Notes under the pieces: model-generated
What the model was told of the DNA's origin: nothing
The model's database searches: none
Seen by the model: the letters and a program-made list of their open reading frames with translations, nothing else
Made by a program: the position numbers and the translations under genes
Assembly: GCA_019322375.1 (NCBI GenBank)
Contig: JAHWIP010000042.1
Span: forward strand, 1 to 46,290
Direction: 5' to 3'
DNA: 46,290 nucleotides
From: Candidatus Woesearchaeota archaeon
GTDB lineage: Archaea > Nanobdellota > Nanobdellia > Woesearchaeales > SM23-78
Shown here: positions 33,089 through 40,367 of the stretch, piece by piece
Numbering within the stretch: position 1 is the first letter of the stretch
Layout: each line of letters opens with the position of its first letter

Positions 33089-34720
33089 ATGAATAAGGTC
33101 TTTTTAATTGGGATTGATGGTGTCGGATGGACTCTGATTAAGCCCTGGATAAAGCAGAGCAGGCTTCCTTTATTCAAAAAAATAATAGAGGAAGGCGTGC
33201 ATGGCGACAACATCACTGTTATACCATGCGGAACATCTCCCTGCATACCAAGTTTTTACACAGGCAAGAACCCTGCAAACACAGGTGTGTTTGGTTTTCG
33301 AAAGCCAGACGGCTCTATAATTTCCTATGAGGACATCAGAGACCCCAGCTTCTGGGATTTTATGCCTGAAAAGCGAAGTTTGATAATTAACATCAGAAGC
33401 ACTTACCCCCCTATTCTTAAAAACGGGGTCATGGTTTCAGGCACAAATACTCCTTCCGAGAAGTGCGAGTATGTTTATCCCAAGGCTTATAAGAAGTTTT
33501 TCAAGGGTTTTCATTCTGAGTTCTTTGAAACACGCAAAGACATAAATCAGTCAGATATGGCTAAAATATACTTTAAGAGCACTGAAACCAAGTTTAAGAA
33601 GTTCGAGCAACTCTTTTTTAAGGAAAAGTTTGACTTTACGGTTTTTTACATATGCCTGTCAGATCCGTTGCAGCACTATTGCTGGAATAAGAAAGAGGTC
33701 ATCCTGGAATACCTCCAGAGCGTTGAGAACATGCTGGTTCCTTTCCTGAAAAAAATCCCTGAATACAATGTAATCGTGTTTTCAGACCACGGCCACGAAG
33801 GCGCTCCTGAAAAAATCTTTTATATTAATGAATGGCTTGAAAGAAAAAAATATCTGACAATAAAGGGCTCTGGATTAAAGCGTTTTCTGATAAAAAGAGT
33901 TTTTTCATTCTACAGCAAGTTCTACTATGCCCTGGGCTGGAGTGTGAGCAGGATTCTTCCTTTAACCCTTTATAACAAGGTTTTCAAAATTGCCAAAAAA
34001 TTCAGTCTTGAAGGAACAGATAATGTTGGAAGAGAATCTGTTAAAAAGTATGACAAGGAGGCTAATGAGCTTTTTGAAAAAAGAAAGAACATTGTGATGG
34101 AAAAAACCCTGACCAATCTTTCTGAAATTGATATGAACAGAACCAAAGCTTACCTTGACCAGAAATGGGGAATTAGAGTAATAAAAAAGAATGTTAAGAA
34201 TTATAAAGCATTTACAAAAAAACTGGTAAAAGAACTAAGCAACATTAAAGACAGAAAAGGAAACAAAGTGTTTAGGAAAGTATGCCGCAGGGAAGATGTT
34301 TATAATGGAAAATACCTTAGTATTATTCCTGACATAGTTTTTTTATTTCATGAGAGTTTTGAAGCAAGAAAAGGCTTTTCAAGCAGGCTGATTACAAAGA
34401 TAAGAGTGAAAAGGCATTTTAACAGCAGGGTTTACGGCAGCCATGAAAATGCCAGGAAAGGAATCTTCATGGCCTACGGCCCTGACATAAAAAAAGGAAC
34501 AGAAATAAAACCAGTCAGCATCCTTGACCTAGCACCAACCATCCTTCACATGAATCAAACACCTGTCCCTGCAGAGCTGGAAGGCAAAGTGATAAAAGAG
34601 ATGTTTAAGCCAGGCTCCAAGCTGAGCAAAACAAAAATCAGGTATACAAAGCAGTCAAAAAAAGACGCTGAAAAAGAACTAATAAGCTCTCTCTTAATGA
34701 GCGGAAGAATCAAGGGATGA
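33089..34720 (+). CDS. Alkaline-phosphatase-superfamily (type I phosphodiesterase) protein
   Basis: 543 residues. LIGIDGVGW gives the first metal Asp, IPCGTSPCIPSFYTGKNP the nucleophile segment (Thr/Ser), FSDHGHEGAP the DHG metal motif near 230, and SHENARKGIFMAYG the last His. It shares the whole layout, including a variable 120-residue insertion after DHG, with the protein at 42291. NPP/PglZ-like relatives cleave phosphodiesters or transfer phosphoalcohols. Being next to a TagB-like enzyme suggests a role in adding or trimming phosphodiester links on a surface polymer. No signal peptide is seen, so it is probably cytoplasmic. It ends two bases before the convergent PHP gene. Confidence 0.85.
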   Translation: MNKVFLIGIDGVGWTLIKPWIKQSRLPLFKKIIEEGVHGDNITVIPCGTSPCIPSFYTGKNPANTGVFGFRKPDGSIISYEDIRDPSFWDFMPEKRSLIINIRSTYPPILKNGVMVSGTNTPSEKCEYVYPKAYKKFFKGFHSEFFETRKDINQSDMAKIYFKSTETKFKKFEQLFFKEKFDFTVFYICLSDPLQHYCWNKKEVILEYLQSVENMLVPFLKKIPEYNVIVFSDHGHEGAPEKIFYINEWLERKKYLTIKGSGLKRFLIKRVFSFYSKFYYALGWSVSRILPLTLYNKVFKIAKKFSLEGTDNVGRESVKKYDKEANELFEKRKNIVMEKTLTNLSEIDMNRTKAYLDQKWGIRVIKKNVKNYKAFTKKLVKELSNIKDRKGNKVFRKVCRREDVYNGKYLSIIPDIVFLFHESFEARKGFSSRLITKIRVKRHFNSRVYGSHENARKGIFMAYGPDIKKGTEIKPVSILDLAPTILHMNQTPVPAELEGKVIKEMFKPGSKLSKTKIRYTKQSKKDAEKELISSLLMSGRIKG

Positions 34721-34722
34721 TT

Positions 34723-35619
34723 TTAATTCTTTGACCTCTCTTTCATCTTCTCAAGCACAGAATAAGAAACTCTCATCTCATTGATTGCAGAGGGCCTGTC
34801 TCCTGCATGAAAATCAGAGCCTCCTGTTTCAAGCAGGTCTTTTTCTTTTGCAATTTTTTTTAGCTTTGCAATTGTTTTTTTTTCTTTTTCCTCGTCAAAG
34901 CCTCCGTGAGCATACAGCTTTGCATATGGATAAAGAGTTTCTATGCCTTTGCCGCCGCATTCTATAAAGTAATCGATAAGTTTAAGCATTACTTCTTCTT
35001 TATAGATGGCTGGGTGGGCTAGCAAAGCAACTCCGCCGGACTTGGTTATTGCGTCAACAACTTCTTTTATTGATGTAAAGTATTCTCTTTCAACATAAGC
35101 AGGTTTATCATTGCCCAGGATTTTATCAAAAACATCTCTTATAGAACTAAACTCTTCAGGATACTTATCTACAAGGACCTGTGCAACATGAGGCCTGGCT
35201 ACCTCTCCTTTAACATGCGCAAGGACCTCTTCAAAAGTGATTTCATAGCCAAACTCCTGAAGCTTTTTAACCATCTTTTTTTTCTGATTAATCCTCTCTG
35301 TTCTTGCTTTTTCCAATACTTTCCTAATAGGCTTTGCATCTTGGTCAAAGAAAAACCCCAGTATGTCAACTTCATTAAATCCTTTGTCAAGATTATAAGC
35401 CCTTATCTCAACACCAGGAACAACCTCTATTCTTCCCTTGGCAGCAACCATTGCTTCCTTCACACCGCCAATACTATCATGGTCTGTTATAGCAATTGCT
35501 TTTAAGCCAAGCTTTACTGATTGTTCAACAACTTGTGTTGGTGTCAGCTCGCCGTCTGAATTGGTAGAATGAATATGCAGGTCAACATATTCTTCTTTCT
35601 GTTTCTTGTTCTTTTTCAT
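34723..35619 (-). CDS. PHP-domain phosphoesterase (RNase AM / nucleoside-bisphosphate phosphatase type)
   Basis: 298 residues. VDLHIHSTNSDGELTPTQVVEQSVKLGLKAIAITDHDSIGG gives the HxH and DH motifs in the arrangement of the TrpH/YciV/RNase AM group. VPGVEIRAY supplies Glu, ALLAHPAIYKEE and TGGSDFHAGD the remaining metal ligands. Relatives remove the 3' phosphate from nucleoside 3',5'-bisphosphates or 5' ends of short RNAs. Its start overlaps the stop of the HIT-like gene by four bases, so it is the last gene of a six-gene operon on this strand. Confidence 0.88.
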   Translation of the reverse strand: MKKNKKQKEEYVDLHIHSTNSDGELTPTQVVEQSVKLGLKAIAITDHDSIGGVKEAMVAAKGRIEVVPGVEIRAYNLDKGFNEVDILGFFFDQDAKPIRKVLEKARTERINQKKKMVKKLQEFGYEITFEEVLAHVKGEVARPHVAQVLVDKYPEEFSSIRDVFDKILGNDKPAYVEREYFTSIKEVVDAITKSGGVALLAHPAIYKEEVMLKLIDYFIECGGKGIETLYPYAKLYAHGGFDEEKEKKTIAKLKKIAKEKDLLETGGSDFHAGDRPSAINEMRVSYSVLEKMKERSKN

Positions 35620-36155
35620 TTTAACAATTTAATCAATTCATTTGCTAATTGTTCAAATCTTTTTTTACTTAAGTTTACTTTTTTAACTGGAGTAAGTTTA
35701 ACAAATTCCTCACCGTCTTCATCAACACAAATCTCTTTTCTTGCAAAAGAACTGTCTGTTGTGAATGGCTGCCCAATAGCTCCCTTGTATGGGAAAATCT
35801 TAAAGTGGACGTGTTCATCTGGATGCTTGCATTTTCCATAGGTGCCTAAAGGGATTCTGTCATTCCCTTTGTCTTTCTCTTTAACAAGCTGGCCAGCTGC
35901 TGCACATATTTTTCCAAAGGCAATACCATAGTTCTTAGTAAGCTCTTGATTGGAATTGATGTCAGAAAAGTACTTAAGATGAGCACAAGGCATTAGCTGT
36001 ATTGAAAAATCCTTTTCAGGGTCTCCTCCTGTTCTTGGTGATAAAGTTGCAAACCAGCCATTCTTAGTGTTCCCAATTTTGTATATCACAACAGCTCCAT
36101 ACCTGGTTTTATCCCCGACCTTTAAGTTTGCTTCTTCACAAAATTCGCATTTCAT
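35616..36155 (-). CDS. HIT-like (histidine-triad superfamily) protein, atypical
   Basis: 179 residues. MKCEFCEEA is a zinc-type N-terminus. FATLSPRTGGDPEKDFSIQLMPCAHLKYFSDI corresponds to the HIT mid-region. HPDEHVHFKIFPY near 112-124 matches the HIT motif HxHxHxx with the third His changed to Lys; the first two, including the usual catalytic one, remain. Canonical HIT hydrolases cleave NMP from phosphates, phosphoramidates or protein adducts. I could not assign a subfamily. Lying between the nucleotidyltransferases and the PHP enzyme, it could reverse nucleotidylylation. A 19-base stretch just upstream is identical to one before the RHH gene. Confidence 0.6.
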   Translation of the reverse strand: MKCEFCEEANLKVGDKTRYGAVVIYKIGNTKNGWFATLSPRTGGDPEKDFSIQLMPCAHLKYFSDINSNQELTKNYGIAFGKICAAAGQLVKEKDKGNDRIPLGTYGKCKHPDEHVHFKIFPYKGAIGQPFTTDSSFARKEICVDEDGEEFVKLTPVKKVNLSKKRFEQLANELIKLLK

Positions 36156-36172
36156 TTTGGTTACCTTAATAT

Positions 36173-37318
36173 TTAAACCACCTTAACAAACTCCTTTTCT
36201 CGTCTATCATTAACATATGCATCAAAATATCCAACAACAACCCGGTAGTATGGCTCTTTCTCTCCTTTTTCTTCTACTTTTCCTTCTGCTTTTCCTTCTG
36301 CTTTTCCTTTTTCAGGCTCAACTTTTTCCAAAATACCGCAGGCTCTTATCTTTTCGCCAGGATAAGCAATCATGCAGTAGTCCCTTGAATAAAAAACAAT
36401 TTTTTTAACATCAAGCTTCTTTTTATCAAGCTCTTTTGACTCTTTTGAACCTGCTATAATCTTTGAATCCTTTATCCCATAAAAACCTGGTCTTACAACA
36501 GAGCTAAAATTATCAGCCACAATGCCTTCAACAGTTGCCAAGCCAAGAGATGAATAATTTTCTTCTCCCCATTTAAACCAGGCTTCTTCTTCTTTTTCAG
36601 TGCCAAAAATTACAAACAGATTATTATCAAAGTAGCCCTCTGACTTCTTTCTGTCCATTAAGTGCAAAAACTCATCTTCTGTAAATATTGCAAATCTGTT
36701 TCTTCCATTACGGAATCTGAGCCAGTCTTGTTTTGTCTTCCATCTTAGCTTGGGGTGTTTGACTGCTTTAAGGTAATCCGTTAGTTTCCAAAAATTCTCT
36801 TTTCCATAAACAACAATGTTAATGTCGGATATATCTTTGAAATAATGCCCCATCAAAGTAGAATAGGTTATTCCTAAATCTTTTACTCTTAAACCGCTTT
36901 TTAACAGAAAATTAATAAAATCATAAACAATTTTCAGGTGTTCATCAAGAGACTCGTAAGGCATCTTTAAAAGTTCTGAAAGCCCTCTTCTTGGAAAATA
37001 TATTCTTTCAATGTTGTCGTGAGGAATAGAAAAGAAAAATCTGCCTCCTTTGTGAACAGGGCTTAAATAAACATACTGGGGGTAAGCTTTCCTGAAATTT
37101 TCAATGTAATCCTTTAATTTCTTTTTATCAGCCCAAAGGTTCAAGCGATTCATTTTTTTGCCAGATATAAACCTGCACTGAAGAGCCTCACACTCAAGCT
37201 TATCAGTAGGAATATACTTGGGTTTTACCAGAATACGGTCCATTGGGTGCTCATTGCCGTACACCTGGCACTGCAGTCCGTCCTTGGTTGTGATTATTGA
37301 TGATTCATAAAAATGCAT
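36173..37318 (-). CDS. Predicted nucleotidyltransferase paralog B, DxN variant
   Basis: 381 residues from ATG 37318 (TAGGT nine bases upstream); the longer frame opening at 37360 is less likely because the paralog starts at the equivalent place. Organisation: an N-terminal domain of about 140 residues, a minimal nucleotidyltransferase segment STLMGHYFKDISDINIVVYGKEN near 148-170, then a C-terminal domain ending GYFDAYVNDRREKEFVKVV. The second Asp expected in DxD is Asn here (DIN), so catalysis may be lost or altered. A low-complexity EGKAEGKAEGKVEEKG stretch from short tandem repeats interrupts the C-terminal domain. It is clearly homologous along its length to the next gene upstream. Confidence 0.75.
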   Translation of the reverse strand: MHFYESSIITTKDGLQCQVYGNEHPMDRILVKPKYIPTDKLECEALQCRFISGKKMNRLNLWADKKKLKDYIENFRKAYPQYVYLSPVHKGGRFFFSIPHDNIERIYFPRRGLSELLKMPYESLDEHLKIVYDFINFLLKSGLRVKDLGITYSTLMGHYFKDISDINIVVYGKENFWKLTDYLKAVKHPKLRWKTKQDWLRFRNGRNRFAIFTEDEFLHLMDRKKSEGYFDNNLFVIFGTEKEEEAWFKWGEENYSSLGLATVEGIVADNFSSVVRPGFYGIKDSKIIAGSKESKELDKKKLDVKKIVFYSRDYCMIAYPGEKIRACGILEKVEPEKGKAEGKAEGKVEEKGEKEPYYRVVVGYFDAYVNDRREKEFVKVV

Positions 37319-37352
37319 TTTTTTACCTATTTTTTTTACCTTTTGATTAACT

Positions 37353-38444
37353 TTAATCAACTAAAGCTTTCATATACTCTAATTCTCCCCTGTCTGTTGT
37401 GTAAGTATCCATGTATCCAATAACTACCTGGTAATATTCTTCTCCTTGTTTTGTTTTTACTTTTTCAAGCAGTCCGCAAGCCTCCACTTTATTTCCTTTT
37501 TCTGCCTGCAGCACAAAAGGCCTTGACCAGGTAACAATTCTTTTTACTGGGATATCCTTATCCTTGTATCCTTTCAGAATATTGGTGTCCTTGAGCTCGT
37601 AGTAGCCAGGCCTCACAATTGAATTGTAATCATCAGTCACTATTCCCCGCACTGTTACTGTTGCCAGCGGCTCATGAACATCATCCCATGAATACCATAG
37701 CTCATCTGGTTTTTCAACAACAAAGATTGAGAACACATGGCCGTTAAAAAAGCCATCATCTTTTTTCCTGACCATGTTAAAAACATATTCTTCCTCATTA
37801 AAAGTCTTTGATACAATCCTGTCTTTGTAGTATTTTGCCCAGTCCTTTTTGGTCTTCCATTTAAGCTTTGGATGTTCTGATGTTTTTGCACTCTCCAAAA
37901 ACTTTATTGCCTTCCATCCATTATCCTTTCCAAACACAATTATGTCAATGTCTGATTTGCCAGGAGTGTAGTTGCCAAGCAGGGTTGAATGGCTAATGCC
38001 AATATCATCAATACCAACGCCGCTCTCAAGAATCAGGTCAATCATTCCCTTGGTTGCTTTAAGATAGTTATCCATGTCTTTTTCAGGCACTTTCATGAAT
38101 TCTTTCAAGCCTGCCTGGGTATCATAGAACTTTGCTATCTTATCTTCAGGCACAACCAAGAACCAGTTCTTATGGTTTTTGCATTCATAAAGAAAATCCG
38201 GAAACTTTTTTTTGAATCTCTTCAGGTTTTCCTCTACAATTTCTTTTTTGTTAAACAGATTAAACCGGGTCATGCACTTGCCAAACAAAAACCTTTTTCT
38301 AAGCCCTACAAATTTTATTAAATCCTCTGGAATGTATTTTGGTTTTACAACAACAAGGCCTTTTGGATGTGAATTTGAATAAACCTTGCACTGGATGCCT
38401 TCATTGGTGTCAATTAATGATGCTTCATAGTAATGTTTTTGCAT
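37353..38444 (-). CDS. Predicted nucleotidyltransferase paralog A, intact DxD
   Basis: 363 residues from ATG 38444 (GGTGA eight bases upstream; a GTG three codons earlier is in frame). It resembles the archaeal group of predicted nucleotidyltransferases (COG1665-like). STLLGNYTPGKSDIDIIVFGKDN near 148-170 has the G-S/T...DxD arrangement that binds Mg-NTP. HYYEASLIDTNEGIQCKVYSN opens an N-terminal domain, and TVRGIVTDDYNSIVRPGYY plus GYMDTYTTDRGELEYMKAL mark the C-terminal domain shared with its neighbour. Target unknown: protein, RNA or small molecule. The tandem arrangement indicates gene duplication and possibly an active/regulatory heterodimer. Confidence 0.78.
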   Translation of the reverse strand: MQKHYYEASLIDTNEGIQCKVYSNSHPKGLVVVKPKYIPEDLIKFVGLRKRFLFGKCMTRFNLFNKKEIVEENLKRFKKKFPDFLYECKNHKNWFLVVPEDKIAKFYDTQAGLKEFMKVPEKDMDNYLKATKGMIDLILESGVGIDDIGISHSTLLGNYTPGKSDIDIIVFGKDNGWKAIKFLESAKTSEHPKLKWKTKKDWAKYYKDRIVSKTFNEEEYVFNMVRKKDDGFFNGHVFSIFVVEKPDELWYSWDDVHEPLATVTVRGIVTDDYNSIVRPGYYELKDTNILKGYKDKDIPVKRIVTWSRPFVLQAEKGNKVEACGLLEKVKTKQGEEYYQVVIGYMDTYTTDRGELEYMKALVD

Positions 38445-38458
38445 TTGATTCACCTTAT

Positions 38459-38492
38459 TTAATCCTTAGTTCATCTTAATTCTTAGTTCATC
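38459..38492. repeat. 17-bp tandem duplication across a stop codon
   Basis: TTAATCCTTAGTTCATC (38459-38475) and TTAATTCTTAGTTCATC (38476-38492) differ at one base. The second unit contains the stop codon and last codons of the minus-strand phosphodiesterase gene. Confidence 0.75.
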
Positions 38493-39907
38493 TCTATTGG
38501 TTTATGCTTAATATCCTTAGGTACTGGTATGTTCATTAATTTTAGTATAGTCGGTGCAACTTGATAAATATCAATGTCTTTTATTTTTCCTTTTGCTTTC
38601 ACACCCAGGCCAGCCATTACAAAGCTGCCTTGCTTGGAATGCCCGGCACTGTCAGCACCAACCGCTGTCTGCCAGGAATAAAGCTCCTGCACTCCAAAGT
38701 CAGGGTTGGAAGCCCATCTTAGCTCGTCAAAATAAACAGTTAAGTCAGGGCACTCAGGACTTGAGGTGTCGGCATATATATCTTCTGCCTTGAAAACCTC
38801 TGTTTTTAACTTTTTGCCTTTATCATCAGTAATCTGTTTTAAGCCTTTAATAATTTTCTTTCTCACATCTTCATATTCTTTAGTGCCAGCCTGGCCAACC
38901 TTTCCTTTATTGATAAAAATCCTTGCGTTATAAGCGCCTGCACCATAAGCCGCACTCTTGTCTAAGTCAATACCCTCGTATTTTATCTTGGTTCTTTTAC
39001 CCTGCTTGTTGTTATCCTCAATTTCTTTCCTGAATTCATCTGTAAGCACAAGATAGCCCTTGTTCATCAGCCAATCGTTGATGTTTATTTTTCCTTCCTG
39101 TTTGACCATGCCATGATCTGAAGAAACAATAACCACAATATCATTGTCCAACTGCTTCAAGAGCTTCAGAACCTCACCTAGCTTTTTATCCAAATACTTG
39201 TAATAATCCTTTAATGCATCCTTATACTTTGAATCTTTAATAAATCTTCTGTGAGTATTATCAAAATGTCTCCAGAGCATGTGCTGAAGCCTGTCAGTTC
39301 CAATGAATACCTGCATAAGAAAATCCCATTCCTCATTTACAATAAGGTCTTTTAAAAGTGCCACCTGCATGTCTGTCATTAGATAGGTTCTTCTTAGCAG
39401 CTCGTCAATATCAAGCCCTTTGTGGCCTGTAAAGCCTGCAACATCAAAAAAAAGCTCAGGATTACCCAGGCTTTTTATTTTTTTAATAACACTCTCTGGA
39501 TAAACAGATTTTAAACTCACATCAGGGGCCATGAACCCGGAAACCATAATTCCATTAACCGGCTTTACAGGATAGGTAAGAGGGACATTAAGCACAACAC
39601 ATCTCCTGCTATGCCCTGAAAGAATATCCCATATCATATCTGTTTTTACATAGCTTGAGTTAACCAAATCACTCATGCCTGTTTTTCTGTCTCTAAAAGT
39701 ATAACTAAAAACCCCTATCTGGCTGGCATCTTTTCCAGAGGCAAAAGCGCTCCATGCAATAATGGTTGCTGGCGGGATTGTAGAATTGATCTTGGCATAA
39801 ACCCCTTTATTCATCAAGCCCTTAATACTAGGAAGCTCGTCCAGCCATTTCTCAAAAATGAGTTCTGGAGGGGCTCCATCAATGCCATACACGAGTACTT
39901 TTGTCAT
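38483..39907 (-). CDS. Alkaline-phosphatase-superfamily phosphodiesterase/pyrophosphatase
   Basis: 474 residues from ATG 39907 (the frame opens with TTG at 39913). LVYGIDGAPPELIFEKWLDELP gives the first Asp and the family's N-terminal pattern. STIPPATIIAWSAFASGKD holds the Thr nucleophile, IVSSDHGMVKQEGKININDWL the DHG motif near 265, and GHSKQGSFVMAG the last His. It has no large insertion and thus differs from the 33089/42291 pair, resembling nucleotide pyrophosphatase/phosphodiesterases more closely. It is second in the RHH-headed operon, where it could cleave nucleotide phosphodiesters made by the two nucleotidyltransferases. Confidence 0.87.
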   Translation of the reverse strand: MTKVLVYGIDGAPPELIFEKWLDELPSIKGLMNKGVYAKINSTIPPATIIAWSAFASGKDASQIGVFSYTFRDRKTGMSDLVNSSYVKTDMIWDILSGHSRRCVVLNVPLTYPVKPVNGIMVSGFMAPDVSLKSVYPESVIKKIKSLGNPELFFDVAGFTGHKGLDIDELLRRTYLMTDMQVALLKDLIVNEEWDFLMQVFIGTDRLQHMLWRHFDNTHRRFIKDSKYKDALKDYYKYLDKKLGEVLKLLKQLDNDIVVIVSSDHGMVKQEGKININDWLMNKGYLVLTDEFRKEIEDNNKQGKRTKIKYEGIDLDKSAAYGAGAYNARIFINKGKVGQAGTKEYEDVRKKIIKGLKQITDDKGKKLKTEVFKAEDIYADTSSPECPDLTVYFDELRWASNPDFGVQELYSWQTAVGADSAGHSKQGSFVMAGLGVKAKGKIKDIDIYQVAPTILKLMNIPVPKDIKHKPIEMN

Positions 39908-39922
39908 TTTCAATCAAAATAA

Positions 39923-40153
39923 TTAGTCAAGGTAACCTAAGCCCTTGAGCCTGTCACTTACCTTTTTTTTTTCTTCCTTAGAATAAACTTGCTTGCGTTG
40001 AGGATCCACACCAGCCATCAGCTGCCTAAGCACAAAGGTCACATAGCTTGAAAGTGAATCAAAGCCAGTCTCCTTGCATCTAATCTCAATCTTCTTGGCA
40101 AGTTCAGCAGGTATAGACACCTGTGTCGTGTTAGATTCATTATTCTTAGCCAT
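39923..40153 (-). CDS. Ribbon-helix-helix (CopG-type) DNA-binding protein
   Basis: 76 residues from ATG 40153, with AAGGTGG six to twelve bases upstream. NTTQVSIPAELAKKIEIRCKETGFDSLSSYVTFVLRQLM is a complete ribbon-helix-helix: a beta strand (TQVSIP), helix A, then the SLSSYVTFVLRQL helix B. The C-terminal 30 residues (EEKKKVSDRLKGLGYLD) are charged and end in a motif also common at C-termini of some archaeal phosphodiesterases. As first gene of the operon it probably represses its own promoter; repeats at 40162..40231 are a candidate operator. It ends 15 bases before the phosphodiesterase. Confidence 0.88.
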   Translation of the reverse strand: MAKNNESNTTQVSIPAELAKKIEIRCKETGFDSLSSYVTFVLRQLMAGVDPQRKQVYSKEEKKKVSDRLKGLGYLD

Positions 40154-40161
40154 AAAAACCA

Positions 40162-40231
40162 CCTTAACATATTTTATATTATATCTTATATTTTACCTTA
40201 ATATTTAAACCTTAACATTTAACCTAAACAT
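40162..40231. promoter_or_regulatory. Candidate RHH operator: four CCTTAAYAT-like direct repeats
   Basis: CCTTAACAT (40162-40170), CCTTAATAT (40196-40204), CCTTAACAT (40210-40218) and CCTAAACAT (40223-40231) lie in the promoter region of the RHH operon, the last three spaced 13-14 bp. The 19-mer at 40193-40211 recurs exactly at 36161-36179 before the HIT-like gene. The copy nearest the gene overlaps its Shine-Dalgarno, so part of the similarity may have that cause. The rest of the spacer to 40367 is AT-rich; toward the plus-strand gene I see only an AAGGAGGAA ribosome site. Confidence 0.4.
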
Positions 40232-40367
40232 GGTTTATATCCCAGTATTAAAAATACTTAGTAGATTTTATAAAGTTTATGAAGTTTATTTCCTTTATCT
40301 AGACGTTAAATTCACAAACTTAATAAATTAAGTCAGGTAAGAAAATACAAAGGAGGAACCTGAATTA

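Noticed and set aside
36181..36310. Repeated GKAE codons as a frameshift or sequencing error in nucleotidyltransferase B
   Set aside because: The frame stays open and the C-terminal domain resumes in register with the paralog; it is a genuine in-frame short repeat.
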